64,000 bases of DNA from Candidatus Thiodiazotropha endolucinida (GCF_001715975.1 NZ_MARB01000007.1:124001-188000), one strand, 5' to 3'. Counted from the first letter of the stretch, positions 8,646-18,884 are shown. The notes: a model not told the origin generated them from the sequence alone. Translations and numbers: made by a program.

Positions 8646-8674
8646 AGTATAAATAACATAGTAAAAATGTCAAG
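8646..8674 (-). promoter_or_regulatory. Sigma70-type promoter for the trpD2-Rieske pair
   Basis: On the minus strand TTGACA (8669-8674) and TATACT (8646-8651) are separated by 16 bp. This is close to consensus, with a predicted start near 8639, about 30 bases before the ATG at 8610. Confidence 0.6.
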
Positions 8675-8982
8675 AATTACCCGGTAAGTGCGAAGTTTAA
8701 TATACAAATTCAATTTTTGATGGCCAGTAATCTGACACGATGCAGCAGATTAGCCTGGTAAGGCTGGACCCCATCCTACGTAATGTGTGTGCTGCCAAGG
8801 GTGGTCTAAGGGGGGTAAGGCGGTATTAACTATGGAACAACAATATATGACGCTGCAGCGGATATGGTGTGATAGGCAGCATCTCCAGCTATGCACCCCG
8901 GTCGCTTACCGAGGCACATTTGCCCTTCAGTTTTAGTGAAGTTTGACCAGTCCGGATAGAAGGCGCTTGTGTCGCCTGGCCC
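8675..8982. other. Intergenic spacer without a clear gene
   Basis: About 300 bases between the trpD2 promoter and the next gene's stop. Two weak hairpins are visible: 8925-8941 (CTTCA/TGAAG) and 8961-8977 (AGGCG/CGCCT). The second could end the minus-strand gene at 8983. No RNA gene or supported reading frame was seen. Confidence 0.3.
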
Positions 8983-9273
8983 TCAGCGATGCAAGACGGA
9001 TGTCAGAACTAAATCGTGTTCAAAGAACACAGAATAGCTGCTGTAGTCCCATCGGGTGATCGGTGGCTCGCCGACACTGGGATGAGCGGCCAATGGCTGG
9101 CCGTATCGCTGGCTGACCTGATCCATAGACATGCTGCGCGTCGGACGGGGGATACCCTCCTCACTGTTGATGGGTGCCGAATGGATTGATTCGATCAATA
9201 GCACATCGGCGGAGACCGGCAGTGAGAGCATGCAGATTAGTGTGGCGGATAGGGTGGTGATACGAAAAGTCAT
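8983..9273 (-). CDS. Small exported protein of unknown function, BamE-like motif
   Basis: 96 residues with a clear signal peptide (cleavage near PVSA-DV). The mature part contains RPTRSMSMDQVSQRYG, followed by GEPPITRWDY and a C-terminal segment VFFEHDLVLTSVLHR. This M-x-Q-V-x-x-x-(Y/F)-G then ITRWDY pattern is common in short gammaproteobacterial periplasmic proteins and recalls the SmpA/BamE fold. The function is unknown. It stands alone, divergent from lolC. Confidence 0.7.
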   Translation of the reverse strand: MTFRITTLSATLICMLSLPVSADVLLIESIHSAPINSEEGIPRPTRSMSMDQVSQRYGQPLAAHPSVGEPPITRWDYSSYSVFFEHDLVLTSVLHR

Positions 9274-9549
9274 CTGGGTAACTCCGAATTTATCTCTTCA
9301 GGAATGAATATAGCACTCTTATCTAAGTATAGAAATTAAAAAGTTTTTCTTTAATCCTGTCAGTTGCTTTTCACGGCTCTGATGTATAGTGGCGGTGGAT
9401 GGTTGGATGATCTTTCCGGAATTGGAAAAATATGGCCGCTATTCCCGCCTATTTTTGTTAGGCTATCCGATTCGAGGAGCAACCCCCAGCGACGCTAAAA
9501 AATTCCGCAGGTTTGGGTGCTAACAAAACAGGATTTATTCGCCAGAAAA

Positions 9550-10797
9550 ATGTTCAAACCGATCGAATTTTATATCGGCCTGCGCTATACACGCGCCAAG
9601 CGGCGTAATCACTTTATCTCCTTCATATCGCTGATCTCGATGTTGGGAATCATGTTGGGTGTGGTGGCGTTAATCGTCGTCTTATCAGTTATGAACGGGT
9701 TTCACAAAGAAGTCCGTGAACGAATTCTCGGTATGACATCACATGCCACGATTTCCGGTGTCAATGGAGAACTGGAGAATTGGCCTGAGGTACAGGCCGA
9801 GGCCGCAACGTTTCCGCACGTGATAGGAGAGGCGCCCTATGTGGAGGGGCAGGGGATGTTGATCAGCGGGCAGAAGGTCAGCGGTGTATTGTTGCGGGGC
9901 ATATTGCCGGACCAGGAAGGCAAGGTATCCGAAGTGATTTCAGCCATCACGAATGGCTCCATCGAGGCCCTCCAGCCGGGTGAATACGGTCTGATTCTCG
10001 GACGAGAACTGGCCTTGGTATTAGGGGTCGGGGTTGGTGATCGTGTCACCCTGGTGACACCCCAGGTCAATGTTACGCCCGCCGGTATCATGCCGCGCCT
10101 GAAACGCTTTACCGTGGCAGCGATATTCCAGGTGGGAATGGGGGAGTACGACAGAGGGGTTGCCATCATGCATATGGAGGATGCGGCCAAATTGATGCGC
10201 CTCGAGTCGGGGGCGAGCGGGATCCGCCTGAAGCTGGACGACCTCTATTTGGCCCCACAGATATCGAGAGAGCTGGCGCTGAAGATGGGTGGTTACTATC
10301 GCATCAGTGATTGGACCATGCAGCATCGCAATTTTTTTGCCGCGTTGCAGACGGAAAAACGCATGATGAGCATCATTCTTTCTCTGATCGTGGCCGTAGC
10401 GGCCTTCAATATCGTTTCCACCATGGTGATGGTGGTGACCGATAAACAGTCGGATATCGCTATTCTTCGCACCCTGGGGGCATCACCAAGCTCCATAATG
10501 GGCATCTTCATGGTGCAGGGCGCCACCATCGGTATCGTCGGCAACATACTCGGCATGATCGGCGGGGTGTTGCTGGCGATCAACGTGGAGGAGATTGTCA
10601 GTTGGATCGAGTCGGTTTTCGAGATCGATTTCTTGGATCCCAGTATCTACTACATCACCAAGTTGCCTTCCGAACCGCATCTCTCCGATGTATTGCTGAT
10701 AGGGTTTACCGCTTTCATCATCACCCTTGCTGCAACCCTCTATCCCGCCTGGAAGGCATCACGTACCCAGCCCGCCGAGGCATTGCGCTATGAGTGA
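9550..10797 (+). CDS. lolC: LolC/LolE-family lipoprotein-releasing ABC permease
   Basis: 415 residues from the ATG at 9550, chosen because the family starts with MF(K/R)P-x-E-x-(F/Y)IGLRY. A GTG at 9517 with a closer ribosome site would add 11 residues. The protein extracts mature lipoproteins from the inner membrane and passes them to LolA. It has one N-terminal helix ([24 protein letters not shown]), a large periplasmic domain, and three C-terminal helices with the FtsX-like [11 protein letters not shown] motif. The only permease gene seen here sits directly before lolD, so it may act as a LolF-type homodimer. Confidence 0.9.
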   Translation: MFKPIEFYIGLRYTRAKRRNHFISFISLISMLGIMLGVVALIVVLSVMNGFHKEVRERILGMTSHATISGVNGELENWPEVQAEAATFPHVIGEAPYVEGQGMLISGQKVSGVLLRGILPDQEGKVSEVISAITNGSIEALQPGEYGLILGRELALVLGVGVGDRVTLVTPQVNVTPAGIMPRLKRFTVAAIFQVGMGEYDRGVAIMHMEDAAKLMRLESGASGIRLKLDDLYLAPQISRELALKMGGYYRISDWTMQHRNFFAALQTEKRMMSIILSLIVAVAAFNIVSTMVMVVTDKQSDIAILRTLGASPSSIMGIFMVQGATIGIVGNILGMIGGVLLAINVEEIVSWIESVFEIDFLDPSIYYITKLPSEPHLSDVLLIGFTAFIITLAATLYPAWKASRTQPAEALRYE

Positions 10798-11491
10798 TAC
10801 CGGGATTGTCCTGCAGGCGAACAACCTGGTGAGATCTTTCACCCAGGGCGATCTTCATGTGGAAGTGTTGCAAGGGGTCGATCTATCCATAAAAAAAGGC
10901 GAACGAGTGGCGATCATCGGTGCATCGGGCTCAGGTAAAAGCACACTGCTGCACTGTCTGGGTGGATTGGACCAGCCAGATTCGGGGGAGGTGATGCTGC
11001 ATGGCAATGACCTGCTGATCATGAATGAACGGGATAAGGGTCTGCTCAGAAATCGGCATATGGGTTTTGTCTACCAGTTTCACCATCTGTTGCCTGAATT
11101 CACGGCACTGGAAAATGTTGCGATGCCGCTGTTGATCGGTGGTGAATCGGCAACCGACGCAAGGGCGGCGGCCAAGGCGATGTTACAGCAGGTTGGTTTG
11201 GAAGCGCGGGTCGAGCACAAGCCGAATGAACTCTCGGGCGGAGAAAGGCAAAGGGCTGCACTGGCGAGGGCAATGGTCCACCAGCCGGATTGTGTATTGG
11301 CGGATGAGCCGACAGGAAACCTCGACAGAAGAAGTGCTGAACAGGTCTATGAATTGATGCTGCAATTCAACCGGGAGAGCAACACCAGCTTTGTGGTGGT
11401 TACCCATGACCATGAACTGGCGGCAAGAATGGATCATACATGGCAGTTGGTGGATGGAAAGCTGTCAAGGCCTGAGCCGCTGACGGGATAG
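10790..11491 (+). CDS. lolD: LolD, lipoprotein-releasing ABC ATPase
   Basis: 233 residues; start [17 protein letters not shown] at 10790, overlapping the lolC stop by 8 bp. Walker A is GASGSGKST, the signature is [14 protein letters not shown], and Walker B is [11 protein letters not shown]. The LolD-specific stretch [19 protein letters not shown] is present. It energises LolC-mediated release of outer-membrane lipoproteins. Confidence 0.95.
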   Translation: MSDTGIVLQANNLVRSFTQGDLHVEVLQGVDLSIKKGERVAIIGASGSGKSTLLHCLGGLDQPDSGEVMLHGNDLLIMNERDKGLLRNRHMGFVYQFHHLLPEFTALENVAMPLLIGGESATDARAAAKAMLQQVGLEARVEHKPNELSGGERQRAALARAMVHQPDCVLADEPTGNLDRRSAEQVYELMLQFNRESNTSFVVVTHDHELAARMDHTWQLVDGKLSRPEPLTG

Positions 11492-11556
11492 CTGCTTATT
11501 TCAGATTGATTTCAGGGGATGAATAGTCAGACTGATGTGGATGTTGATAATCAGGT

Positions 11557-12096
11557 CTAGGGTGTGGTGGGTGAACGGCGGGTTTTCTTTCGCAGGCGAC
11601 GGGCCTTCCATTTCTCCACCGCATGCCAGCGCCATATCCATAAAATCAGGCTGTAACCCAGTATGGATGAGACCGTGGCACAGAACAAGCTGCCGATGAG
11701 CAATGGGACCCAGATCTCGACCCCAACATTCTGTACCCATTCCCAACTGAAATGGAAAGGCCCCAATGTGGCTGTTTCGCCGGTGATCAATGTTCCCACC
11801 CAATAAGCGAATAAAAACATGGGAGGAATGGTGATCGGATTGGTGATCCAGACCAGGACTACCGACAGAGGGAGATTAACACGAAAAAAGATGGCTGCCG
11901 CTGCAGCGAGCACCATTTGAAACGGGATCGGAATGAAGGCCATAAAAAGGCCTACCGCAAATGCACCTGAGACGGAGTGCCTGTTGAGATGCCACAGATT
12001 TGCGTCATGCATCAGCGTGCCGAAAATCCTCAAATGCTTATGGTTACGTACCGTGTCGTGGTGGGGTAACAGGCTTTTAATAAATCTCTTGGGCAT
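11557..12096 (-). CDS. DUF2062 membrane protein
   Basis: 179 residues with three hydrophobic segments and the typical DUF2062 signatures: LWHLNRHSVSGAFAVGLFMAFIP-like start and VLVWITNPITIPPMF-like core. It is an inner-membrane protein of unknown function, usually found near lol/comEC/exb genes in gammaproteobacteria as here. It is convergent with lolD and divergent from comEC. Confidence 0.85.
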   Translation of the reverse strand: MPKRFIKSLLPHHDTVRNHKHLRIFGTLMHDANLWHLNRHSVSGAFAVGLFMAFIPIPFQMVLAAAAAIFFRVNLPLSVVLVWITNPITIPPMFLFAYWVGTLITGETATLGPFHFSWEWVQNVGVEIWVPLLIGSLFCATVSSILGYSLILWIWRWHAVEKWKARRLRKKTRRSPTTP

Positions 12097-12248
12097 GAGT
12101 CATTGAAATTATCTGCACAAGCCGCTGATGACGTTCATATTGAGGGTATACCTGAATCGACACCAATACTGAAGCATGTTAAAGCATAGTACAACTTAGA
12201 TTAATGGAAGAGACAATTACACAATAGAGATAAGAGACAGGGAATGTC

Positions 12249-14531
12249 GTGAATTTAGTTCTGATCGCATTTGTGGTCGGTGCAACACTATTTCATCAGC
12301 TTCAGATCCTGCCTGAAATATGGTGGATGGCTGCACTCGCACCACTGGCCTTTTTCTGGCGTGTCCGTAGTCTGCGGCCATGGATTGCATTTCTGCTCGG
12401 GGGAGGGTGGACGCTGCTTTTCGCTCTCAATCACCTGCAGCACAGGCTTCCAGCCGAATTGGAAGGCCGGGATATGGTGGTGGAGGCTGTTATTGCATCC
12501 CTGCCAAAGCGTCAGGGCCGATTGACACGATTTCAAGCAGATGTGAACCAGCTGTTTGACAGTCATGGCAATGTGGTGCCACTGACCCGTCTGCAACTCA
12601 GTTGGTATGGCCTACGCGATACACTTCGTGTCGGTGAAACCTGGCGCTTGAAGGTCAGGTTGAAACGACCAAGAGGCATGCAAAACCCGGCAGGGGCGGA
12701 CCTCGAACGGTGGATGTTCAGCCGGGGAGTGCAGGCCAAGGGATATGTCAGAAAGTGGCACGGCAACCGGATCCTGGAAAGCGGGACGCACCATGCGTGG
12801 ATAGACAGGTTGCGCCAGACCATAGCGCTGCAGCTGGATCAACGGGTTCGACAGCCTGACGCGGTGTCCCTTTTAAAGGCCTTGGCGATAGGGGACAAGC
12901 GGGGTATCGGAACCGAACAATGGCGTGTATTCAGTACCACCGGCACCAACCACCTAGTGGCCATATCAGGACTCCACATAGGCATAGTTGCCGGATGGTT
13001 GCTGTTCGTCAGCCAGTGGCTGTGGCGCCGTAGCGAGCGCCTGACTCTCAGAATCCCCGCCATCAAGGCAGGATCGGTCGTCGCATTGGCCGGGGCATTC
13101 ATCTATGCCGCACTGGCTGGGTTTTCACTCCCCACTCAACGTGCCCTGCTGATGCTGTTCACGACCCTTGGCAGCGTCATACTCGGACAGAGGGTTCAGC
13201 CGGGCAGAAGTCTTGTACTGGCCATGTTCATGGTGGTGTTACTGGATCCCATGGCGACCCTGTCGGCTGGATTTTGGCTCTCCTTCGGCGCAGTCGCTGT
13301 GATTATCATGAGTGTTGGCGGACGCATCGATTGCTGGACAGGGTGGCGGCAGATGATACGGGTGCAGTGGTTCGTTACCTTGGGATTGGTGCCTGTTCTA
13401 TTGCTGTTTTTCGACCAGGCGTCATTGATATCGCTGATCGTGAATTTGGTTATGGTGCCCTGGTTTACCCTGATCCTGGTACCCATGGTATTGTTCGGTC
13501 TGCCACTGCTGACGGTACCGTTTATGGCCGGTTGGTGGTTTGACCTGCTTGGATGGCTGGCTGCCCATACCTATCAGTTACTGGTCTGGTTCTCCACGCT
13601 CCCCTATGCAATGTTCACCCTGCCTGATGCTGCTGTTTGGTGCTGGATCGTGGCAATTATCGGTTTTCTGCTGCTCCTGATCCCCGCAGGAATACCGGCA
13701 CGCGGATTGGCGATCTGGTTGATCGCCCCCTTGATTCTCGTTAAGCCGGTTCGCCCTGCCCATGGAGAGCTTTGGTTTACACTGTTGGATGTTGGACAGG
13801 GTCTGGCCTGTGTCATTGAAACAGAGCGTCATGTTATGGTCTACGATACGGGGCCCGCGTACGCAACAGGATTCAATACAGCGGAATCGGTGCTTATTCC
13901 GTATTTAAGATCACGAGGATACGCTAGGGTCGACCGGCTGGTGCTGAGTAATGGTGATCGTGACCATGCCGGAGGCTATAGCGCACTGAAACAGGCAGTG
14001 GAGGTTGCTGACAGCCTGGCGGGAGAACCCGAACGTATAGCGCAGGTACGGGAGTGCCAGGCAGGTGAGAAGTGGCATTGGGATGGTGTGTCATTCACTG
14101 TGCTGCATCCGGACCGGAGTGAAAGATTCAATCTTGCAAACGATCGCTCCTGTGTGGTGCAGGTAGCTGTAGGTGATTGGCGTATATTGCTGCCGGGTGA
14201 TATCGAGGAGCGGGGCGAAGGGGCATTGTTGAGACACCATGCCGGGGATCTGGCGTCAGATATTGTGGTTGCGCCTCATCATGGCTCGGCGACATCCTCA
14301 ACACTGCCGTTTGTGAATGCTGTGGCGCCTGACTGGGTGCTTGTCTCAAGTGGTTATAGAAACAGCTATGGTTTCCCGAAAAATGAGGTGGTTCAGCGTT
14401 GGCGGCAACAGGGTGCAGTTATACTGAATACAGCTGAAACGGGGGCGATACAGTTTCGTATCAGCAGGGAACAGCAGGAGATCGAGCCACGCCTCTATCG
14501 CAAACATAACAGCCGCTATTGGAGTGAATGA
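12249..14531 (+). CDS. comEC: ComEC/Rec2, DNA uptake channel protein
   Basis: 760 residues from a GTG start with an ACAGGG-type ribosome site. It has an N-terminal DUF4131-like domain, a central competence domain with many helices (HLVAISGLHIGIVAG signature about residues 236-250), and a C-terminal metallo-beta-lactamase-like domain (LDVGQGLACVIE, SNGDRDHAGGY, LLPGDIE, APHHGS). All hallmarks are intact, so it should be functional in moving single-stranded DNA across the inner membrane during transformation. Confidence 0.95.
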   Translation: MNLVLIAFVVGATLFHQLQILPEIWWMAALAPLAFFWRVRSLRPWIAFLLGGGWTLLFALNHLQHRLPAELEGRDMVVEAVIASLPKRQGRLTRFQADVNQLFDSHGNVVPLTRLQLSWYGLRDTLRVGETWRLKVRLKRPRGMQNPAGADLERWMFSRGVQAKGYVRKWHGNRILESGTHHAWIDRLRQTIALQLDQRVRQPDAVSLLKALAIGDKRGIGTEQWRVFSTTGTNHLVAISGLHIGIVAGWLLFVSQWLWRRSERLTLRIPAIKAGSVVALAGAFIYAALAGFSLPTQRALLMLFTTLGSVILGQRVQPGRSLVLAMFMVVLLDPMATLSAGFWLSFGAVAVIIMSVGGRIDCWTGWRQMIRVQWFVTLGLVPVLLLFFDQASLISLIVNLVMVPWFTLILVPMVLFGLPLLTVPFMAGWWFDLLGWLAAHTYQLLVWFSTLPYAMFTLPDAAVWCWIVAIIGFLLLLIPAGIPARGLAIWLIAPLILVKPVRPAHGELWFTLLDVGQGLACVIETERHVMVYDTGPAYATGFNTAESVLIPYLRSRGYARVDRLVLSNGDRDHAGGYSALKQAVEVADSLAGEPERIAQVRECQAGEKWHWDGVSFTVLHPDRSERFNLANDRSCVVQVAVGDWRILLPGDIEERGEGALLRHHAGDLASDIVVAPHHGSATSSTLPFVNAVAPDWVLVSSGYRNSYGFPKNEVVQRWRQQGAVILNTAETGAIQFRISREQQEIEPRLYRKHNSRYWSE

Positions 14532-14569
14532 ATTGCTTTAGACGGTGTTCCACATTCGCTGCGGTATGA

Positions 14570-14598
14570 AAAGGGTATCAGTTTGCGACCCTTTGTTT
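14570..14598 (+). terminator. Weak hairpin after comEC
   Basis: AAAGGGT at 14570-14576 pairs with ACCCTTT at 14588-14594, with an 11-base loop and GTTT after it. The stem is short and the T tract poor, so termination is uncertain. It is the only such structure between comEC and exbB. Confidence 0.3.
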
Positions 14599-14677
14599 CA
14601 GATTGCACGACGCATCAAGTATGATAAGCAACAGGGATTTATATTACTTCATATCAAGAATATAGGACGCAGAAAAG

Positions 14678-15292
14678 GTGCTAGAACTGGTAAAGTCCGG
14701 CGGATGGCTCATGCTGCCCATCATCGCGTGCTCCATTGTTGCGCTGGGGATCGTTTTGGAGAGGTTGTGGTCGCTACAGCGAAAGCGGGTCATGCCCGAA
14801 TACCTGATGCGGCAGATCCTGCAACTGCATAAGGATGACAAGCTCAATCTGGCGGATCTCGATAAACTGAAAGACAGCTCTCCCCTGGGGAAGATCCTGG
14901 CTGCCGGATTGATCAACCGGGATCACAGCAAAGAGGTGATGAAGGAAGCCATCGAAGAGGTCGGGCGGCAGGTGGTGCATGAACTCGAACGCTATCTCAA
15001 CACCCTTGGTACCATAGCTTCGATCTCACCATTGCTCGGTCTGTTGGGTACCGTAATCGGGATGATCAAAGTGTTCAGCGTCATCGTGACTGCGGGGGTC
15101 GGCGATCCCGGGGTCTTGGCGGGTGGTATATCCGAGGCACTGATCACCACTGCCGCCGGCCTCTCAGTGGCTATACCGAGTTTGATGTTTCATCGATATT
15201 TCAGTGGCCTGATCGACCGGTTTGTGATCGGCATGGAAGAGCAGGCGCTAAAACTGGTCGAGGTGATCCATGGGGAGCGGGAGCTGAGATGA
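14678..15292 (+). CDS. exbB: ExbB/TolQ-type proton channel protein
   Basis: 204 residues from a GTG with AGGA about 10 bases upstream. MotA/TolQ/ExbB family: one N-terminal helix (GGWLMLPIIACSIVALGIVLE-like) and two C-terminal helices, including the conserved LGTIASISPLLGLLGTVIGM segment and the GGISEALITTAAGL motif. It forms the proton-driven motor with ExbD. The operon exbB-exbD-lpxK-ycaR-kdsB is a familiar gammaproteobacterial arrangement. No tonB is nearby, so its energy partner lies elsewhere. Confidence 0.92.
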   Translation: MLELVKSGGWLMLPIIACSIVALGIVLERLWSLQRKRVMPEYLMRQILQLHKDDKLNLADLDKLKDSSPLGKILAAGLINRDHSKEVMKEAIEEVGRQVVHELERYLNTLGTIASISPLLGLLGTVIGMIKVFSVIVTAGVGDPGVLAGGISEALITTAAGLSVAIPSLMFHRYFSGLIDRFVIGMEEQALKLVEVIHGERELR

Positions 15293-15708
15293 ATCTCCGG
15301 CCGTCGCCGCGTAAATCACCCGGTGTGGATATTACGCCGCTTATCGATGTGGTCTTTCTGCTGCTGATATTTTTCATGGTCTCCACGACTTTCGAGCGTG
15401 AAAGTCAGATCATGATCGAGCTCCCCGAAGCGACAGGAGAGGAAGTCGAACACAAAAAAGACGAACTGGACATCACCATCAATATATCCGGTACCTTTTT
15501 CGTCAATCAGCGTGAAGTCGTCAATACGGAAATAGAAACCCTCAAACAAGCCATCAGAAATGCGATTGGTGATCAACACGATCTTCCGGTTATCATCAAT
15601 GCCGACGCCAGAACGCCGCACCAATCGGTGATGACGGCAATGGATGCGGCAAGCCAGTTGGGGCTGACGAAGATGACCTTTTCCGCCCATCGTCCGGTCA
15701 GCGAGTGA
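15289..15708 (+). CDS. exbD: ExbD/TolR-type protein
   Basis: 139 residues; start overlaps the exbB stop (ATGA). One transmembrane helix carries the functional aspartate (ITPLIDVVFLLLIFFMV), followed by a periplasmic domain with DGxxxxN-like peptidoglycan/partner-binding features. It completes the ExbBD proton channel. Confidence 0.92.
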   Translation: MNLRPSPRKSPGVDITPLIDVVFLLLIFFMVSTTFERESQIMIELPEATGEEVEHKKDELDITINISGTFFVNQREVVNTEIETLKQAIRNAIGDQHDLPVIINADARTPHQSVMTAMDAASQLGLTKMTFSAHRPVSE

Positions 15709-15721
15709 GGAAGGCCGGCGC

Positions 15722-16717
15722 TTGAACGCAATAGAGGCATCCTGGCGTGGCTGGAGCGGCCTGACCCTGTTGTTGCTCCCACTGTCCGGGATCTTCTGTC
15801 TCGTCAGCGCTATCCGTCGCCTGTTTTTTCGTGTCGGGCTATTGAGTAGCGTTTCTCTCGAGGTGCCGGTCATTGTGGTCGGTAACATCACCGTGGGAGG
15901 GACAGGAAAGACACCGCTGGTGATCTGGTTGGCCAAAAAATTACAGCAGTGGGGATACAAACCGGGCATCGTCACCAGGGGATATGGTGGTGGTTCGGAC
16001 CGATGGCCCTGTGAAGTCAACCAGAACACTTCCGCCAAACAGGTGGGCGACGAGGCTGTTTTACTCAAACGGCGGAGCGGTTGTCCGGTTTACGCCGGGC
16101 CGGATCGACCGGCAGCAGCACGGCAGTTGTTGACCGATCACCAGTGCGATCTGATTATCTCCGATGACGGTCTGCAGCACTATGCTTTGGCAAGAGATCT
16201 GGAGATTGTGGTCATCGATGGGGAGCGCTGGTTCGGTAATGGTCTCTGTCTTCCGGCAGGGCCTCTGCGCGAAAGAAGAGGACGGCTTGCCGAAGCCGGT
16301 CTGGTGATCGTCAATGGTGCCTCGAAGGGGTGTGAATACCGTATGCATCTGAAGGCTACCGATGCGGTCGCACTGGATCACCGTGGTGAATCGAAGGCGT
16401 TGATCCAATTCAAAAATGATCGCATGCATGCGATCGCCGGAATCGGCTATCCTGACAGATTTTTCAATATGCTGGAAGGACTCGGACTGAAACTCGAGCG
16501 CCACCCTTTCCCTGATCACCACGCCTTCACCCCCGACGATTTAAAGCCTTTTTCAAGTCAGACTGTTCTCATGACAGAGAAAGATGCGGTAAAGTGCGAG
16601 CTATTCGCACAACCAAGCCACTGGTACGTGCCGGTCGTGGCTGATGTGGATAATGGTTTTGAGGAAGCACTGATGACACTGACGAAAAGGCTGAAAGATG
16701 GACAGAAAACTGCTTGA
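15722..16717 (+). CDS. lpxK: LpxK, tetraacyldisaccharide 4'-kinase
   Basis: 331 residues. The start appears to be TTG at 15722, with GAGGAAGG upstream. LpxK phosphorylates the lipid A precursor at the 4' position at the inner membrane. An N-terminal hydrophobic helix is followed by [13 protein letters not shown] (Walker A), SRGYGG-like TRGYGG, GDEA and the DDGLQH motif. It overlaps ycaR by 20 bp. Confidence 0.94.
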   Translation: MNAIEASWRGWSGLTLLLLPLSGIFCLVSAIRRLFFRVGLLSSVSLEVPVIVVGNITVGGTGKTPLVIWLAKKLQQWGYKPGIVTRGYGGGSDRWPCEVNQNTSAKQVGDEAVLLKRRSGCPVYAGPDRPAAARQLLTDHQCDLIISDDGLQHYALARDLEIVVIDGERWFGNGLCLPAGPLRERRGRLAEAGLVIVNGASKGCEYRMHLKATDAVALDHRGESKALIQFKNDRMHAIAGIGYPDRFFNMLEGLGLKLERHPFPDHHAFTPDDLKPFSSQTVLMTEKDAVKCELFAQPSHWYVPVVADVDNGFEEALMTLTKRLKDGQKTA

Positions 16718-16895
16718 TATTCTGGTTTGCCCGCTGTGCAAGGGAAAACTTACTTATCAAAAAAAAGCCGCCGAGCTGATCTGTCCTGTAGACCGGCTGG
16801 CGTTTCCGATTCGGGATGATATACCGGTTATGCTGGAAGATGAGGCCAGAAAACTGCCCGAGGACGAGGAGATTACCGCAGAAGGCCGCAGCTGA
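16698..16895 (+). CDS. ycaR: YcaR/Trm112-family zinc-ribbon protein
   Basis: 65 residues: [18 protein letters not shown], with two CXXC-like halves (CPLC and the later CPVDR, where the second cysteine is missing as in many bacterial members). The family usually sits between lpxK and kdsB, as here. It overlaps lpxK by 20 bp and kdsB by 1 bp. The cellular role is unclear. Confidence 0.92.
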   Translation: MDRKLLDILVCPLCKGKLTYQKKAAELICPVDRLAFPIRDDIPVMLEDEARKLPEDEEITAEGRS

Positions 16896-17650
16896 TGCAG
16901 TTCAAAGTCGTCATTCCGGCACGCTATGCCTCTGTCCGGCTTCCCGGTAAACCCTTATTGGAGCTGGCGGGCAAGCCAATGATTCAGCATGTTTTCCAGC
17001 GCGGGGTCGAGAGTGGCGCCAGTGAAGTGGTAATCGCCACAGACGATCAACGAATTGCCGATGTATGCCGCAGTTTTTCCGCCGATGTCTGCATGACTTC
17101 AGACGACCATCGCAGTGGTTCGGATCGGATCGCAGAGGTGGTATCGATACGGGGCTGGGCAGACGATGAAATCATCGTCAATCTGCAGGGTGACGAACCC
17201 TGTATGCCGGCCGAGTTACTGCATCAGGTTGCACAGGATATGGACAGCCATGATGCGGCCGCAGTGACAACGCTTTCCACAGGCATCACCGATCGCAATA
17301 AACTGTTCGATCCTCATGTGGTCAAGGTCGTCACTGACGCTCAAGGCTATGCACTCTATTTCAGTCGGGCGCCAATTCCCTGGCACCGGGATGAGTTTAT
17401 CAACAGCGACACGCCCTTACCCGCCAATATCGGGTTTGCCCGACATATAGGTCTATATGCCTATCGATCCGGTTACCTCACCCGTTTTGTCACCCTGGAT
17501 CATGCCCCGATAGAGCGGGCGGAGTCACTGGAACAGTTAAGGGTCCTGTGGCACGGTGACCGGATTCATGTAAGTGAGGCAATGATTGAACCTGGCCACG
17601 GTGTCGATACTCACGATGATCTGAGGCGGGTTTCCGAGCTTCTGGTATAG
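16895..17650 (+). CDS. kdsB: KdsB, CMP-Kdo synthetase
   Basis: 251 residues. It activates Kdo with CTP for lipopolysaccharide core synthesis in the cytoplasm. N-terminal nucleotide-binding motif VVIPARYASVRLPGKPL, then GSDRIAEV, VNLQGDEP and YFSRAPIPW are all family signatures. It is the last gene of the exbB-kdsB operon. Confidence 0.96.
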   Translation: MQFKVVIPARYASVRLPGKPLLELAGKPMIQHVFQRGVESGASEVVIATDDQRIADVCRSFSADVCMTSDDHRSGSDRIAEVVSIRGWADDEIIVNLQGDEPCMPAELLHQVAQDMDSHDAAAVTTLSTGITDRNKLFDPHVVKVVTDAQGYALYFSRAPIPWHRDEFINSDTPLPANIGFARHIGLYAYRSGYLTRFVTLDHAPIERAESLEQLRVLWHGDRIHVSEAMIEPGHGVDTHDDLRRVSELLV

Positions 17651-18035
17651 TTGCCGTTCTCCTCAGATCGGCGTCACCGGTCAGCTTTGAAATGTCATAC
17701 GTATACGATATAAATTCCTACTATTGTCAAGTTCATCTGTCACTCTCAATTGTTTAAATTTGTAAACTTTTTCGACAGTAGTATGGAAAATGGGGTATTT
17801 CACCCATGTCATGGTAGGAGTTTACCTCCTATTTGTCGGATAATTTTACAATTGCAAATGTAAAATAATTATAAACCACATTAAAAATATTATTTAATAA
17901 ATTGTTTTAAAAGTATTATTTTATACCTGGCACAAACAGTGCTTTACTGATAAGAAAATATTGTGATTGAAATCACACTTTACCAATCACTGCGGGCTAA
18001 GGATTGGGGACTCAATTTTATGAAGGGCATTGCAG
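17651..18035 (+). promoter_or_regulatory. AT-rich regulatory region with a sigma54-like promoter and dyads
   Basis: A GG-N10-GC element at 17929-17942 (TGGCACAAACAGTGCT, 17928-17943) matches the sigma54 -24/-12 form, missing only one T of the -12 box. It is about 90 bases before the kinase start. Upstream are inverted repeats typical of regulator sites: ATTTTACA/TGTAAAAT (17843-17866, 8 bp each), TAGGAG/CTCCTA (17815-17831) and ATGGG/CCCAT (17790-17807). The tract between about 17840 and 17925 is very AT-rich, as expected for a bent or IHF-bound segment. No gene is seen here. Confidence 0.45.
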
Positions 18036-18884
18036 ATGACTTTGGTAAAAGATAAGAATCTACAATCAGTGGGGCAATCTCTCCTGACACTAACTGCCTC
18101 TTCAATTACGCCGGGAACCCCATCTTCCAATACTTCCTCATCGAAAAGTGACATGTCTTCAATCGACCAACGTCACATTGCAGGTGTTTCGGAGCTGCTC
18201 GATTTCGCTCAATTTCAGAAAAATCGAATGAGTGTCGAGGAGGAGGAGAAAAAAAGGATTTCGAGGGAGCTGCATGACGGTTTAGGGCAACTACTGACCA
18301 GCATGAATCTGCACATCCAACGATGCCTGGATGGATGTAATGATCAGAATGTTGAAGACATGCTGTATGACAAACACATCGAGTCCCTCAACGCGCTTTC
18401 GTCGATGGTCAAACTGGCGATAGATGAAATCAGGACAATTTGCAGCACGATTCGCCCCGCCATTCTGGATGACCTGGGTGTGAATGCAGCCATCACTTGG
18501 CAGTGTCGACAGATATCGCAAATCAGTACTGATTTCGATGTGGTGGCCGAACTGAGTATCGACGAATCGGAGATACCCGAAGAGCTAAAGACAGTCATCT
18601 ATCGTATTGTTCAGGAGTCACTGAACAATGCGTTGAAGTACTCGCGGGCAAAACAGGTCAAGGTCAGTCTGTGGCATACTCGCAACGCCATACAGCTGAC
18701 TGTTGAAGATGACGGTGTCGGTTTTGATCCTGTCGGGATCAAAGACAGGCTGGGCATGGGCCTGATGAGCATGCGCGAGCGGGCGGAGTCGGCAAGCGGC
18801 ACACTGCAGGTGAATGCGGAAGTGGGTCAAGGGGTAAAAATATGTGGTTCGTTTCCTGCGAAAAAGATCACTCTCAACGGCTGA
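18036..18884 (+). CDS. Soluble NarX-type sensor histidine kinase
   Basis: 282 residues from ATG 18036 (GGG eight bases upstream; a TTG two codons earlier is possible). It has no membrane segment and no recognisable sensor domain, only a polar N-terminus rich in Ser/Thr. A HisKA_3 dimerisation domain carries the phospho-acceptor in RISRELHDGLGQLL (His about 80). An intact HATPase follows (VQESLNNALKYS, DDGVGFD, GMGLMSMRERAES). It lies next to the regulator at 18874-19536 but on the opposite strand, with their 3' ends overlapping by 11 bp. Input must come from a partner or ligand. Confidence 0.88.
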   Translation: MTLVKDKNLQSVGQSLLTLTASSITPGTPSSNTSSSKSDMSSIDQRHIAGVSELLDFAQFQKNRMSVEEEEKKRISRELHDGLGQLLTSMNLHIQRCLDGCNDQNVEDMLYDKHIESLNALSSMVKLAIDEIRTICSTIRPAILDDLGVNAAITWQCRQISQISTDFDVVAELSIDESEIPEELKTVIYRIVQESLNNALKYSRAKQVKVSLWHTRNAIQLTVEDDGVGFDPVGIKDRLGMGLMSMRERAESASGTLQVNAEVGQGVKICGSFPAKKITLNG

